DNA of 64,000 nt from positions 8,658 to 72,657 of the forward strand of contig JAZNEP010000043.1 of NCBI GenBank assembly GCA_045588655.1. Reading direction: 5' to 3'. Source of the DNA: SVFI01 sp045588655 (GTDB lineage Bacteria > Bacillota > Clostridia > Lachnospirales > Lachnospiraceae). The notes beneath the pieces are model-generated. The model was not told the DNA's origin. It saw only the letters and a list, made by a program, of their open reading frames with translations, and ran no database searches. Positions within the stretch are counted from its first letter, which is position 1, and each line of letters starts with the position of its first letter. Below, piece by piece: positions 23,955-32,571 of the stretch. The position numbers were made by a program, and so were the translations under genes.

Positions 23955-24343
23955 AAAAAATGATTTTAAATATTATGGCGACAACCGGGCTTACTTTAAT
24001 GGTGTTGGCTTTGGTTGCCACATGTTATGGAGGAACTGTGATTTTTATTAGTGCAATATTTGAAGCATTCGTGCTTAATACCGCAGTTTATGCAGGAATA
24101 TATATTTTGAATCGCTTTGAATATCGCTATCCAATCCTCGAAACCGGATTGAAATTAATATACGTACTCGCGCTTGTATTGGCAAGTGGTTATTTATGGG
24201 GATGGTATGATAACTTGTCTGCTCTTGTATTAGTAATTATGACAATTGTGATTTTTGGCGTTTGCGTATATTTGGATACCATAAATTTGAAAGATGAAGT
24301 GAAAGCAATTAATGTTTTGATCGCGAAAGAGGAGGAAAAATAG
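23951..24343 (+). CDS. DUF3021 family membrane protein
   Basis: Protein of 130 residues with four hydrophobic helices (about 8-28, 31-53, 66-83, 87-107) and a charged C-terminal tail. Size, topology and the LytTR gene immediately upstream (4-bp overlap) fit the DUF3021 family. It probably senses or transmits a membrane signal to the LytTR protein; this role is inferred from the pairing. The terminator at 24389 ends the unit. Confidence 0.8.
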   Translation: MKKMILNIMATTGLTLMVLALVATCYGGTVIFISAIFEAFVLNTAVYAGIYILNRFEYRYPILETGLKLIYVLALVLASGYLWGWYDNLSALVLVIMTIVIFGVCVYLDTINLKDEVKAINVLIAKEEEK

Positions 24344-24388
24344 AATTAAGATAAAAAGCTTAAAACGAATAGAATATGTTTTTAATGG

Positions 24389-24430
24389 GAGAAGTTCTAC
24401 GATGTAGTCGATAGAAGTTCTCTTTTTTTG
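24389..24430 (+). terminator. Rho-independent terminator after the LytTR-DUF3021 pair
   Basis: GAGAAGTTCTA (24389-24399) and TAGAAGTTCTC (24412-24422) pair with a single G-G mismatch. Seven T follow (24423-24429). Confidence 0.8.
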
Positions 24431-24469
24431 TGAATTGCACTACTTTTTGACTTGTTAAGATAATTTTGC

Positions 24470-24498
24470 TTGAATTTATAAAGGTGTAAGAGTATAAT
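24470..24498 (+). promoter_or_regulatory. Promoter of the flavoprotein gene
   Basis: TTGAAT (24470-24475) and a perfect TATAAT (24493-24498) lie 17 bp apart, 32 bp before the start codon. Confidence 0.75.
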
Positions 24499-24530
24499 GT
24501 GGGACAATATACTTTTGAGGTGAGGTAAAA

Positions 24531-25073
24531 ATGATGAATGCTTTGATAATGAATTGCAGTCCGGTAAGAAATGGGGCAACAGCTGAAATAGTAAATGTGG
24601 TTTCGAATAGTTTGAAAGAAAAATATGAAGTCAGAAAGATATGTATCGATGATTTTAAATTAAATTTTTGCAAGGGGTGCCGATCATGTCACAATACGGC
24701 AAAATGCATCCAGCAGGATGATATGGATAGAATAATGGAGCAATATGAATGGGCAGATATCATAATATCGGTAGCACCTTCCTATTGGGCAGATATTCCG
24801 GGACAATTTAAGGCCTTCATTGACAGATGTACACCATGGTGTAATACGCATGAACCGCATGCAAGGATAGGCAGTGGAAAGAAAGGTTATGTGGTAGCTT
24901 TAAGAACAGGGCCGAGTATCGGAGAATGTAATCGAATTATTCAAACAATTGAACATTTTTACGGGCATATGGAAATTGAGTGCGGTGGTGGATTCGGCTT
25001 GTGCTCCATAGAGTATAAAGAGGACGTAGAACCGCGGAAGGCGGATATCATAGATTTTTGTGATAAGATATAG
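24531..25073 (+). CDS. NADPH-dependent FMN reductase / iron-sulfur flavoprotein-like oxidoreductase
   Basis: Protein of 180 residues with a flavodoxin-like fold. The FMN phosphate loop is NCSPVRNGATAEI (about 8-20). A Cys-rich segment CKGCRSCHNTAKC follows (about 47-60), as in multimeric iron-sulfur flavoproteins, then DDMDRIMEQYEWADIIISVAPSYWADIPG, which in two parts forms the second flavin-binding loop. It probably reduces flavin or quinone-like electron acceptors with NAD(P)H. The Cys spacing could hold an iron-sulfur cluster but that is not certain. It has its own promoter; a GNAT gene follows after 37 bp. Confidence 0.82.
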   Translation: MMNALIMNCSPVRNGATAEIVNVVSNSLKEKYEVRKICIDDFKLNFCKGCRSCHNTAKCIQQDDMDRIMEQYEWADIIISVAPSYWADIPGQFKAFIDRCTPWCNTHEPHARIGSGKKGYVVALRTGPSIGECNRIIQTIEHFYGHMEIECGGGFGLCSIEYKEDVEPRKADIIDFCDKI

Positions 25074-25110
25074 ATATAATGATAGATTATAAAACGGAGG
25101 ACATGTCTAA

Positions 25111-25878
25111 TTGAAGGAAAATATAAAAGAAATATTTGAAACATGGAATGAAACAATCGTATGGTCTTGTTTACAAGGAATCATGGGCGAAATACATACC
25201 AATACTGCGGGAGATGCTGCAATTGCAATTTTAGGTGATTTTGCGTTTTATGCAGGAAATCCAAGCGAAGAATTGATTCGATTTGCACCTAAAAATTATA
25301 AGCAAGATTTTCTGATTATGGTCCCGCACAACGCTGCATGGGCGGAGTTGATTGAAACGTGCTACGGCGATCAAGCAAAGAGAGTGACAAGATATGCAAT
25401 CAAAAAGGAGCAGGATATTTTTGATGTGTCGAAATTGGAACAGGCAAGTATGAACTTACCGGAAGGTTATGAATTAAAACTGTTAAAAGAACAGGAATAT
25501 AATATGTGCCAAAACAATGGCTGGGCGAATGACTTGGTATCCCAATATAAGGATTATGAAACCTATAAAAAATTAGGTTTGGGTGTCGTTGTTTTAAAGG
25601 AGGGAGAATTAGTTTCCGGTGCTTCCTCTTATAGCAGATACAAAGAAGGGATTGAAATTGAAATTGACACGAGAGAAGATCATCGAAGAAAAGGGTTGGC
25701 ATATGCGTGTGGTGCAAAATTGATTTTAGAATGCTTAGAAAATGGATTATATCCAAGCTGGGACGCGCAGAATAAGTGGTCGGTTTCTTTGGCACAAAAG
25801 CTGGGATATCATTTCAGCCACGAATATACTGCTTATGAAATCAGTTATGAAGAAAAACAGGAGGAACAACGAAAGTGA
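25111..25878 (+). CDS. GNAT-family N-acetyltransferase
   Basis: Protein of 255 residues. It starts at TTG: GGAGG lies at 25096-25100 and no ATG is in frame nearby. The N-terminal half is a family-specific region (about 1-150). The GNAT core follows, with the acetyl-CoA loop DTREDHRRKGLAYA (about 190-203) and the late WSVSLAQKLGYHF segment. The layout resembles the GNAT_acetyltran group that includes the antibiotic self-resistance protein ZmaR. The acceptor is unknown. A second GNAT start follows at once but is cut short. Confidence 0.82.
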   Translation: MKENIKEIFETWNETIVWSCLQGIMGEIHTNTAGDAAIAILGDFAFYAGNPSEELIRFAPKNYKQDFLIMVPHNAAWAELIETCYGDQAKRVTRYAIKKEQDIFDVSKLEQASMNLPEGYELKLLKEQEYNMCQNNGWANDLVSQYKDYETYKKLGLGVVVLKEGELVSGASSYSRYKEGIEIEIDTREDHRRKGLAYACGAKLILECLENGLYPSWDAQNKWSVSLAQKLGYHFSHEYTAYEISYEEKQEEQRK

Positions 25879-25940
25879 TAATTAAGAAAGCTACGGTGGA
25901 AGATGCAAATAGAATCATTTGTTTTACAAAAAAATTGTAA
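25875..25940 (+). pseudogene. Truncated GNAT acetyltransferase start
   Basis: A GTG overlapping the stop of the previous gene opens 21 codons reading IIKKATVEDANRIICFTKKL and then TAA. This is the usual first strand and helix of a GNAT protein, with nothing after it. The original gene seems to have been deleted and replaced by the gene at 25952. Confidence 0.55.
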
Positions 25941-25951
25941 GTGGTGTTAAA

Positions 25952-26575
25952 ATGAAATTACTATACGGAACAGGTAATCAAGCGAAATTATCTGCGATGC
26001 GAAACAGGCTTCAGAGATTAGGAATAGAGTTAATTGGTTTGAACGATTTGCGCGCAGAAGGACGGAGGATCCCGGAAGTGTCAGAGAATGGTAACACACC
26101 GCTTGAGAATGCAAGATTGAAGGCAATGTCATATTATGAAACCTTTCAGATACCGGTATTTTCCTGCGATTCGGGTCTGTATTTTGATAATGTGCCGGAC
26201 GAGATACAACCGGGAATTCATGTGCGCAATGTAAAAGGGAAATGTTTATCAGATGAAGAGATGATAGAATATTACGCAGGTCTTGTGAGACAATATGGAA
26301 ATCTTATAGCAAGATATAAAAACGCAATTTGTTTTGTGATGGACGAAAACCATATTTATGAATCCATGGATGATTCTATGGCTAGCGAAACATTTATTTT
26401 AACAGACAAGCCTCATAGTGCAATAAGGAAAAAAGGATTCCCATTAGATAGCATTTCAATTGATAGGAAAACAAATAAGTACTACTACGATTTGTCAGCG
26501 GATGAATTGGAACAGCTTGCTGTGGAAGATGGATTTTTGCAGTTTTTTCAGAAAGTATTGAATCTGAATGGATAG
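25952..26575 (+). CDS. Non-canonical purine NTP pyrophosphatase (HAM1/RdgB family)
   Basis: Protein of about 207 residues from the ATG at 25952 (AAGTGGTG upstream); an earlier in-frame ATG at 25919 lies in the GNAT remnant. Signatures: YGTGNQAKLSAM (about 4-15), ENGNTPLENARLKA (about 47-60) and VFSCDSGLYFD (about 70-80). These fit an enzyme that hydrolyses ITP and XTP to keep them out of nucleic acids. It is divergent from the usual housekeeping copy (for example no classic SHR near the end), so it may be an accessory paralogue with a different nucleotide preference. Confidence 0.78.
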   Translation: MKLLYGTGNQAKLSAMRNRLQRLGIELIGLNDLRAEGRRIPEVSENGNTPLENARLKAMSYYETFQIPVFSCDSGLYFDNVPDEIQPGIHVRNVKGKCLSDEEMIEYYAGLVRQYGNLIARYKNAICFVMDENHIYESMDDSMASETFILTDKPHSAIRKKGFPLDSISIDRKTNKYYYDLSADELEQLAVEDGFLQFFQKVLNLNG

Positions 26576-26632
26576 CAAATGAAAAATACCTGCAAATTGA
26601 AAAGAACTTAAAAGAATTAAGGAGGAACAAAT

Positions 26633-26860
26633 ATGCCACATATTATTGTAAAATTATGGCCGGGAAGAAACGAAGAAATCAAAAGCAAACTAGCGAAACG
26701 GATTGCGGATACGGTTGCAGAAGAGCTGAACATAGAGATGGGAACTGTGTCAGTTGCACTAGAAGAAATTCCGGGAGAAGAGTGGGGAGAAAAAGTATAT
26801 AAAGCAGAAATTAAAGATAATCCCAATCTGTATCAAAAGCCGGATTACGAGTATGAATAA
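26633..26860 (+). CDS. 4-oxalocrotonate tautomerase family enzyme
   Basis: Protein of 75 residues. After Met removal, Pro is the N-terminal residue (MPHIIVKLWPGR) and would be the catalytic base of the tautomerase superfamily. The remainder follows the beta-alpha-beta pattern of the family (KSKLAKRIADTVAEELNI). An AAGGAGG site precedes the ATG. The physiological substrate is unknown. It sits among small independent genes. Confidence 0.85.
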   Translation: MPHIIVKLWPGRNEEIKSKLAKRIADTVAEELNIEMGTVSVALEEIPGEEWGEKVYKAEIKDNPNLYQKPDYEYE

Positions 26861-26915
26861 ATTTAGATAGGTGGGGACTGTTCTAAGGGAGAGTCTTTAT
26901 TGGTGGAGATTGATT

Positions 26916-27263
26916 ATGGAAACAATTGATTATTGGTTAATTGCAGGAATTGTGATGCCATGTATATGGCTGGGAGCTTGTATAATAATAGAAGGGAAAA
27001 ATAAAAAAATCGTAGTTAATACGGGGATAGTAATAGATCTTATTCTGTTTCTTATTTGCAGAAATTATGAACTGTTATTTTTTGCTGTGTTGGGCGGTTT
27101 GGCATGCGGTTTCTTTCCAGGCTTGGTAAGCGCACGTAAATACGAAGTAGCGGTGAAAGAACTGAATGGAGTCAAAAACTGGGTAAAGGTTTCAATCATC
27201 TTTTTTGTTATGATATTTATGGCAATCGCAATCATTTACCCTGACGTAAATATAGTATGGTAA
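26916..27263 (+). CDS. Small membrane protein of unknown function
   Basis: Protein of about 115 residues from the ATG at 26916 (GGTGGAG upstream); the frame opens earlier at a GTG at 26871, which would add 15 residues. Four hydrophobic stretches (about 6-26, 34-50, 53-72 and 90-110) with short charged links. No family is recognised. It lies between the tautomerase and a HAD phosphatase gene, with no visible promoter of its own. Confidence 0.62.
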   Translation: METIDYWLIAGIVMPCIWLGACIIIEGKNKKIVVNTGIVIDLILFLICRNYELLFFAVLGGLACGFFPGLVSARKYEVAVKELNGVKNWVKVSIIFFVMIFMAIAIIYPDVNIVW

Positions 27264-27291
27264 TCAATGGATAAAGTGAGGATGCAGCAAA

Positions 27292-28014
27292 ATGAAAATA
27301 CCTAAGATGATTTTGTTTGATTATGGGCAAACTTTGGTAAATGAGCAGTCGTTTGATGGCGTGAAAGGAACGGGAGAGGTTCTGAAATATGCCACAAAAA
27401 ATAAATACAATAAATCGGCAGAGGAAGTGCAGGCATATGCAAACACATTGAATCAGGAGCTGGGACGCTTCGATCCGGAAAAGAGGCATCTGTTCCAGCT
27501 GGAAGTTCCCAATTATATGTTTAGCCAATATTTATATGAGTCGCAAGGAATCGAAATTGCATTGAGCCAAGAAGAAATGGACAGTGTGTTTTGGGATGCG
27601 GCAGCACCGGGAAAGCCAACCGAAGGAATTGAAGAATTTCTTGCGTATTTAAAAGAAAATCAGATTCGAACCGGTGTAATCAGTAATATTTCATATAGCG
27701 CGGATGCGGTAAAAAGAAGGATGAATGAGTGTATTCCGGAGAATGAGTTTGAATTTATTATTGCAACTAGCGAATATTTATATCGCAAGCCAAATAAGCG
27801 CATATTCGAATTGGCATTAGAGAAAGCGGACCTGCAACCGGAAGAGGTATGGTATGTCGGGGATCAGTATCAGTGTGATATTGTCGGAGCAAAAGAAGCA
27901 GGTTTATTTCCGGTGTGGTATATCGGGGCAATTGATATGAAGTATGAGCCAAGAGAAGGCGTCCTCACAATAGAAAATTGGAAAGAGCTAATGGAGATTT
28001 TGAGGCAAGATTAG
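27292..28014 (+). CDS. HAD-superfamily hydrolase
   Basis: Protein of 240 residues. HAD motif I reads LFDYGQTL, where the usual second Asp of DxD is replaced by Gly (DYGQT); the nucleophile Asp is kept. Motif II is GVISNIS (about 126), the motif III Lys is in YRKPNKRIFELAL, and motif IV is VWYVGDQYQCDIVGAKEAG. DxG forms are known in YjjG/PPase-like subgroups. It probably acts as a small-molecule phosphatase with unknown substrate. Its stop overlaps the convergent MATE gene by 4 bp. Confidence 0.85.
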   Translation: MKIPKMILFDYGQTLVNEQSFDGVKGTGEVLKYATKNKYNKSAEEVQAYANTLNQELGRFDPEKRHLFQLEVPNYMFSQYLYESQGIEIALSQEEMDSVFWDAAAPGKPTEGIEEFLAYLKENQIRTGVISNISYSADAVKRRMNECIPENEFEFIIATSEYLYRKPNKRIFELALEKADLQPEEVWYVGDQYQCDIVGAKEAGLFPVWYIGAIDMKYEPREGVLTIENWKELMEILRQD

Positions 28015-29384
28015 CCATAAATGTCATCTCTGGTAATGTTCTTAATCCACTTTCCGCTTTTATAGTGTTTGATTACCCAAGGCCATTTGACAAATTCATC
28101 TGTGCACAGTAAGAAATAGACCCAAAGGACAGGCAATTTAAATACAAAAGCCGCAAGAAATCCTAATGGGACAGCATAGCACCACATATCAATCGTATCG
28201 CAAATCAGCCCGAATCGGCTATCGCCACCGGCGCGGAAAACACCGGCAATCAGAGTGGTATTTACAGCAGTACCGCTGATATAGTAGGTATTAATGAGTA
28301 GCATGTACTTAAGATAATGCAGCGCGGTAGCAGAGAGAGAGGTACCGGCATAGGCGAGAACACCCGGCATGGAGACTAGTACAATGAGACCACCTAAAAT
28401 CCCGCTCAGTACAGTAAGCTTCATGAGTTTGCGCGCGTCTTCGCGTGCATCTTCCAAACGATTTTCGCCTAAAGTATTTCCAAGGAGAATCGTTCCGGCG
28501 CTGGCAATACCAAAGCAGAGAATCGTACCAAAGTTTCGAACTACGATTACAAAGGAATTTGCAGCAACCGCATCAGATCCCATGTGACCGATGATAACGG
28601 AATACATAGAGAATGCAAGTCCCCAAACCACGTCATTTCCAAGAGCAGGAAGGGAAAGCTTCATAAAGTCTTTGAATAACACCTTGTTTCGGATAAAAAT
28701 GTACCGGAAACTTAATTTGGTATCTTTGCTAAAATAGGAAACCAGAATGCAACCAAGGAGCTCAATAACACGTGAACTCGAGGTAGCGATGGCAACACCT
28801 GTTGCTCCTAATTTCGGAGCACCGCATAGGCCAAAAATAAAAACGGCATTCAGTAAAATGTTCACTACAAATGCGACGATACTGAGTACCGTACAAATGG
28901 TAACGCGTCCGACACTTCTTAATACCGACATATAGACTTCAATAATTCCCCAGCAAATATAGGCAATACTCATATAGCGAAGATAGGTGGCACCGATGAG
29001 AATCAGTTCGCTGTCATTGGTAAAGATTCGCATCATCTGCTTTGGAATAAGGAGTGCGGTACCGGCGAACGCAAGGCTGGCGATGAATGAAAAACGAAGA
29101 GCAATACCTTGAACAATGTTGATGGCATCCATATCGCCTTTGCCATAATATTGTGAGCAGAGCATAGTAACACCGGTACCGAGTCCGTAAAGAATCGAGA
29201 ACAAAATACCGGCATATTGAGAAGCCAGTGAGACGGCAGATATAGACGATTGTCCTGCATAATTGAGCATAATTACATCGGCGGAACTGATTGCTGCGCT
29301 TAATATATTTTGAATTACAATCGGTAAAACCAATCTAAAAATTTTAGAATAAAAGTCAGATTTTGTCTTAGATTTGCTTCTCAT
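28011..29384 (-). CDS. MATE-family efflux transporter
   Basis: Membrane protein of about 457 residues with twelve helices in two MATE halves. The start at 29384 is preferred because GGGAG lies just upstream; an in-frame ATG at 29396 is possible. The first half begins IFRLVLPIVIQNILSAAISSAD and shows the LAS-type SAVSLASQYAG helix 2; the second half has KLSLPALGNDVVWG and GVFRAGGDSRFG. It would export organic cations or drugs with Na+ or H+. It is divergent from a second MATE gene at 29563, and their shared 180 bp hold back-to-back promoters. Confidence 0.92.
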   Translation of the reverse strand: MRSKSKTKSDFYSKIFRLVLPIVIQNILSAAISSADVIMLNYAGQSSISAVSLASQYAGILFSILYGLGTGVTMLCSQYYGKGDMDAINIVQGIALRFSFIASLAFAGTALLIPKQMMRIFTNDSELILIGATYLRYMSIAYICWGIIEVYMSVLRSVGRVTICTVLSIVAFVVNILLNAVFIFGLCGAPKLGATGVAIATSSSRVIELLGCILVSYFSKDTKLSFRYIFIRNKVLFKDFMKLSLPALGNDVVWGLAFSMYSVIIGHMGSDAVAANSFVIVVRNFGTILCFGIASAGTILLGNTLGENRLEDAREDARKLMKLTVLSGILGGLIVLVSMPGVLAYAGTSLSATALHYLKYMLLINTYYISGTAVNTTLIAGVFRAGGDSRFGLICDTIDMWCYAVPLGFLAAFVFKLPVLWVYFLLCTDEFVKWPWVIKHYKSGKWIKNITRDDIYG

Positions 29385-29434
29385 GATTTCTCCCATTTTG
29401 TTTGTAGCGTTAACATATTGCGAAGTATTATAGT

Positions 29435-29462
29435 ATTATATCATGATGATTCGAAAGTTCAA
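29435..29462 (-). promoter_or_regulatory. Promoter of the minus-strand MATE gene
   Basis: Read on the minus strand: TTGAAC (29462-29457), 16-bp spacer, TATAAT (29440-29435). The start codon is about 50 bp further. Confidence 0.7.
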
Positions 29463-29489
29463 TGCATATTTAATCAGCATAAAAAAAGA

Positions 29490-29517
29490 TTGAAATATTG
29501 TGTGAGTGAATTATAAT
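29490..29517 (+). promoter_or_regulatory. Promoter of the plus-strand MATE gene
   Basis: TTGAAA (29490-29495), 16-bp spacer, TATAAT (29512-29517), 46 bp before the ATG at 29563. Confidence 0.72.
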
Positions 29518-29562
29518 TTAGTGTGATAAAAGGGAGTATGTTTGGATAAGGAGAGGGCGAAA

Positions 29563-30930
29563 ATGCCAAGATTATATGTCAAAGATTCAAAGTTTTATAA
29601 AATGGTAGCCGGAATCGCAGTTCCGATTGCACTGCAGGGGTTGATTACCACTGGAGTTAATATGATGGATACGATTATGATTGGAACTGTGGGAGAGACA
29701 CAGTTATCCGCTGTATCACTGGCCAATCAGTTTATTAGTATCTTTCAGATTTTCTGTATGGGTATCGGTATGGGAGCGTCTGTTTTAGTGGCGCGTTACT
29801 ACGGTATGAAAGATAATGAATCCCTCAAAAAAACAATTGCAATCATGCTTCGCCTGTGTCTTGCGATGGCAACGCTGTTTTGTGTGACAACGATTTTATT
29901 GCCGGATCAGATTATGCGGATATACACGACGGAAGAAGCGATTATATCGAATGGATCACGTTATTTGCAATATTCGGTAGTTACGTATTATTTATTGGGA
30001 CTGTCGCTGACTTGTACGATTGTTCTTAGAAATGTAGAACAGGTAAAAATCCCGCTTTATACTTCCATTGCGGCGTTCTTCATCAATGTGGGTGCTAATT
30101 ATGTTTTTATTTTCGGAAAGTTCGGTGCTCCGAAAATGGAGGTTGCAGGAGCGGCAATCGGAACTTTGATTGCTAGAATTTTTGAGTTCTCTGTGATTTG
30201 CGGTTATCTTTTTTTCAAAGAAAAATCCATTGGTTTTCGTTTGAAACACTTGTTTGCGCCGGTGGGTAATTTGTGGAAAGAATACATTCGTATCAGCATA
30301 CCGGTTTTGATTAGTGATGGAATTTTAGCACTGGGTAACAATTCGGTTGCTATGGTGATTGGTAGACTGGGGGAAAATTTTGTGGCGGCCAATGCGGTGA
30401 CAATGGTAACGCAGCAGCTGAGCTCTGTTATGATTCAGGGATTTTCACAAGCAGGAGCTATCGTTACCGGATATACGCTCGGAGAAGGAGAGAAAGAAAA
30501 GGCGCATCAACAAGGATATGCGTTCCTTGGAATCGGAATCGTATTTGGCCTGATTGCAGCCGGTATTATCCTGATAATCAGCGGACCGATGATTGCAGCC
30601 TATCATTTATCGCCAAATACAGAGAAAATTGCGTGGGAGCTAATGGTGTCAATTAGTATCATTGTAGTATTTCAGGCAACCAACAGTATTATGACCAAGG
30701 GCGTACTTCGTGGAGGCGGAGATACAAAGATGTTAATGCTGGCAGATAACATCTTTTTGTGGGTTGTATCACTTCCTCTTGGAATATTGGCTGGACTTGT
30801 TTTGCATCTGCCTGCGTTTTGGATTTACTTCTTTTTGAAAATAGATCAAGTGCTGAAAGCAATTTGGTGTGTGATTCGCCTGCGAAGTGGCAAATGGATC
30901 AAGAAGATAAAGACCGTAGCAGAGATGTAA
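29563..30930 (+). CDS. MATE-family efflux transporter
   Basis: Membrane protein of about 455 residues; the ATG at 29563 follows AAGGAGAGG, whereas a TTG at 29542 is a weaker alternative. Twelve helices. The first half carries YKMVAGIAVPIALQGLITTG and TQLSAVSLANQF, the second IRISIPVLISDGILALGNN and GVLRGGGDTKMLMLADN, all typical of MATE proteins. It shares architecture and many residues with the divergent gene at 28011, so the two are probably old paralogues. The substrates are unknown. There is no regulator next to them. Confidence 0.92.
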   Translation: MPRLYVKDSKFYKMVAGIAVPIALQGLITTGVNMMDTIMIGTVGETQLSAVSLANQFISIFQIFCMGIGMGASVLVARYYGMKDNESLKKTIAIMLRLCLAMATLFCVTTILLPDQIMRIYTTEEAIISNGSRYLQYSVVTYYLLGLSLTCTIVLRNVEQVKIPLYTSIAAFFINVGANYVFIFGKFGAPKMEVAGAAIGTLIARIFEFSVICGYLFFKEKSIGFRLKHLFAPVGNLWKEYIRISIPVLISDGILALGNNSVAMVIGRLGENFVAANAVTMVTQQLSSVMIQGFSQAGAIVTGYTLGEGEKEKAHQQGYAFLGIGIVFGLIAAGIILIISGPMIAAYHLSPNTEKIAWELMVSISIIVVFQATNSIMTKGVLRGGGDTKMLMLADNIFLWVVSLPLGILAGLVLHLPAFWIYFFLKIDQVLKAIWCVIRLRSGKWIKKIKTVAEM

Positions 30931-31018
30931 GAGAATCGAAATGTAAGTATTTATACAAAAATATCAGCAAAAAATAGTAAAAAGTAGAAAAAAGTAGAAA
31001 AAAGAATGTGATAAACGA

Positions 31019-31052
31019 ATACCCCCTTGTATAAATGTATACAATGGGGTAT
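31019..31052. promoter_or_regulatory. 15-bp inverted repeat, probable operator of the ABC/HExxH unit
   Basis: ATACCCCCTTGTATA (31019-31033) and TATACAATGGGGTAT (31038-31052) are complements with one mismatch and an AATG spacer. It overlaps the promoter at 31028-31055. The TTGTATA/TATACAA core resembles GntR-type operators, but no regulator gene is adjacent, so the repressor would be encoded elsewhere. Confidence 0.6.
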
Positions 31053-31055
31053 ATT
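31028..31055 (+). promoter_or_regulatory. Candidate promoter of the ABC transporter at 31109
   Basis: TTGTAT (31028-31033), 16-bp spacer, TATATT (31050-31055). It is almost wholly covered by the inverted repeat at 31019-31052. Confidence 0.5.
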
Positions 31056-31108
31056 TATGTGGGATTTACATAGCAAGAATCGAAGGAAATTCGGGAGAGG
31101 AAAAGAAA

Positions 31109-31780
31109 ATGATAAAGATTGAAAATCTGACAAAAAGTTATAAAGGAAAAACCGTAGTAGATAATTTGTCCTTTGAAATAAAGGATGGAGAGCTCTTTGC
31201 TTTGCTAGGAAGTAATGGGGCGGGAAAAAGTACGACAATAAAAATGATTTTGGATTTGGTGAAAAAAGATTCCGGTAAAATTGAAAAAACGAAGGATATA
31301 TTGATTGGATATTCGCCGGAGACACCATATTTTCCGCCATTTTTGACAGGAAAAGAAGTACTTACATATTATGGACAGCTTCAAAAGATAGAAAAAGAAA
31401 CGCTGGAGAACCAGTGCAGTGCCCTTTTGGAAGAAGTGGGATTAGAAGATGACAACACAAAGGTGCGGTTTTATTCGAAAGGAATGTTACAAAGACTTGC
31501 GATGGCACAGGCGCTTCTGGGAGATCCACAGTTTTTGATTTTGGATGAGCCGTGTGCGGGACTGGATGCAATGGGGCGTTTGGAGATGCTTTCACTCATT
31601 GAAAAGCTGAAAAAGAAAGGAAAAACTATTCTGATGAATTCCCATATTTTGAATGATATGGAAAAAGTATGTGATTCCGGAATTATTATGAAAAAAGGAC
31701 AAAAATTAAAAGAGTTCACCAAAGCCGATTTAGATGGTGAACAATCGTTGGAAGAGATGTTTGTAGAAGTAGTTGGCTAA
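31109..31780 (+). CDS. ABC transporter ATP-binding protein
   Basis: Protein of 223 residues. Walker A is GSNGAGKST (about 34-42), the signature SKGMLQRLAMAQALL (about 119-133), Walker B FLILDEPCAGLD (about 139-150), and the switch His is in LMNSHILNDME. It is a compact ABC-2 exporter-type ATPase. The permease gene begins 31 bp after its stop and an HExxH membrane protein follows, so the three form an operon behind the palindromic promoter at 31019-31055. Substrate unknown. Confidence 0.92.
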   Translation: MIKIENLTKSYKGKTVVDNLSFEIKDGELFALLGSNGAGKSTTIKMILDLVKKDSGKIEKTKDILIGYSPETPYFPPFLTGKEVLTYYGQLQKIEKETLENQCSALLEEVGLEDDNTKVRFYSKGMLQRLAMAQALLGDPQFLILDEPCAGLDAMGRLEMLSLIEKLKKKGKTILMNSHILNDMEKVCDSGIIMKKGQKLKEFTKADLDGEQSLEEMFVEVVG

Positions 31781-31811
31781 ACAAAATTGTAGGGATAAAG
31801 AGGAAAAAAAT

Positions 31812-32570
31812 ATGTTAGTGATTATGAAAAATGCGTTAAAAGAGCGCATGAGAAGAAAAGAGTTATATATCATTGTGGTAATTGGAGCGTTGCTGTTTTT
31901 GCTGTGCAGTAGTGATTCAATGACTATTTCGGTAGGTGGAGAGTCTCTGACGGGATTTGGTAGTATGTTTGGGGTTTTACACATAATTATTAATGCGATT
32001 GGATGTATCCTAGGGGTCGTATTAAGTATTCGTACCATTCCGAATGAGTATGAGAGACGCAACAGCCATTTGGTTTGGGTAAGAGGGATTTCACAGCAGA
32101 CATATCACACAGGGCTGACACTGGCCAATGTAGTAAGCAGTGTGTTTGCCACATTGATTCTATATGTGATGTTGGCAGTATACACGGGTATAAAGGGAGA
32201 TGGCGTTCGCGTAGGAATGTTGATTCCGGCCTTTTTGCTGGTTGCATTAAATGTCGCAATCGTGGCATTGTTTACAAGTGTACTGAGCATTGTGCTTCCG
32301 GGAGCGTTGACTGGAGTCATTGGTATTTTGCTGACACTTGCAGGCATTTTTCATGGTGCACTTGATATATATCGTAATATAGTCGGAGGAGTGGCCAAAG
32401 CCGTGCTGACTGCTGTACTTAAAATAGTTCCGGATTTTCACGGGATTCAGACACAGGCACAAAACTTGGTCCTTGGAAAGTCGATAGAAGTACATGTTAT
32501 ATGTTTGGGATTCCTTGTTTTCTATATCTGTACCATCGGATTAATTGTATTTAAGAGAAAAGAGGCATAA
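31812..32570 (+). CDS. ABC-2 type transporter permease
   Basis: Membrane protein of about 252 residues from the ATG at 31812 (AGAGGA upstream); the frame is open from 31773 without a better signal. Six hydrophobic segments, with the short loop RTIPNEYERRNSHLVWVRG between helices 2 and 3 as in ABC-2 permeases. It follows its ATPase and is next to the HExxH gene, which starts one base after its TAA. Substrate unknown. Confidence 0.82.
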   Translation: MLVIMKNALKERMRRKELYIIVVIGALLFLLCSSDSMTISVGGESLTGFGSMFGVLHIIINAIGCILGVVLSIRTIPNEYERRNSHLVWVRGISQQTYHTGLTLANVVSSVFATLILYVMLAVYTGIKGDGVRVGMLIPAFLLVALNVAIVALFTSVLSIVLPGALTGVIGILLTLAGIFHGALDIYRNIVGGVAKAVLTAVLKIVPDFHGIQTQAQNLVLGKSIEVHVICLGFLVFYICTIGLIVFKRKEA

Positions 32571-32571
32571 G

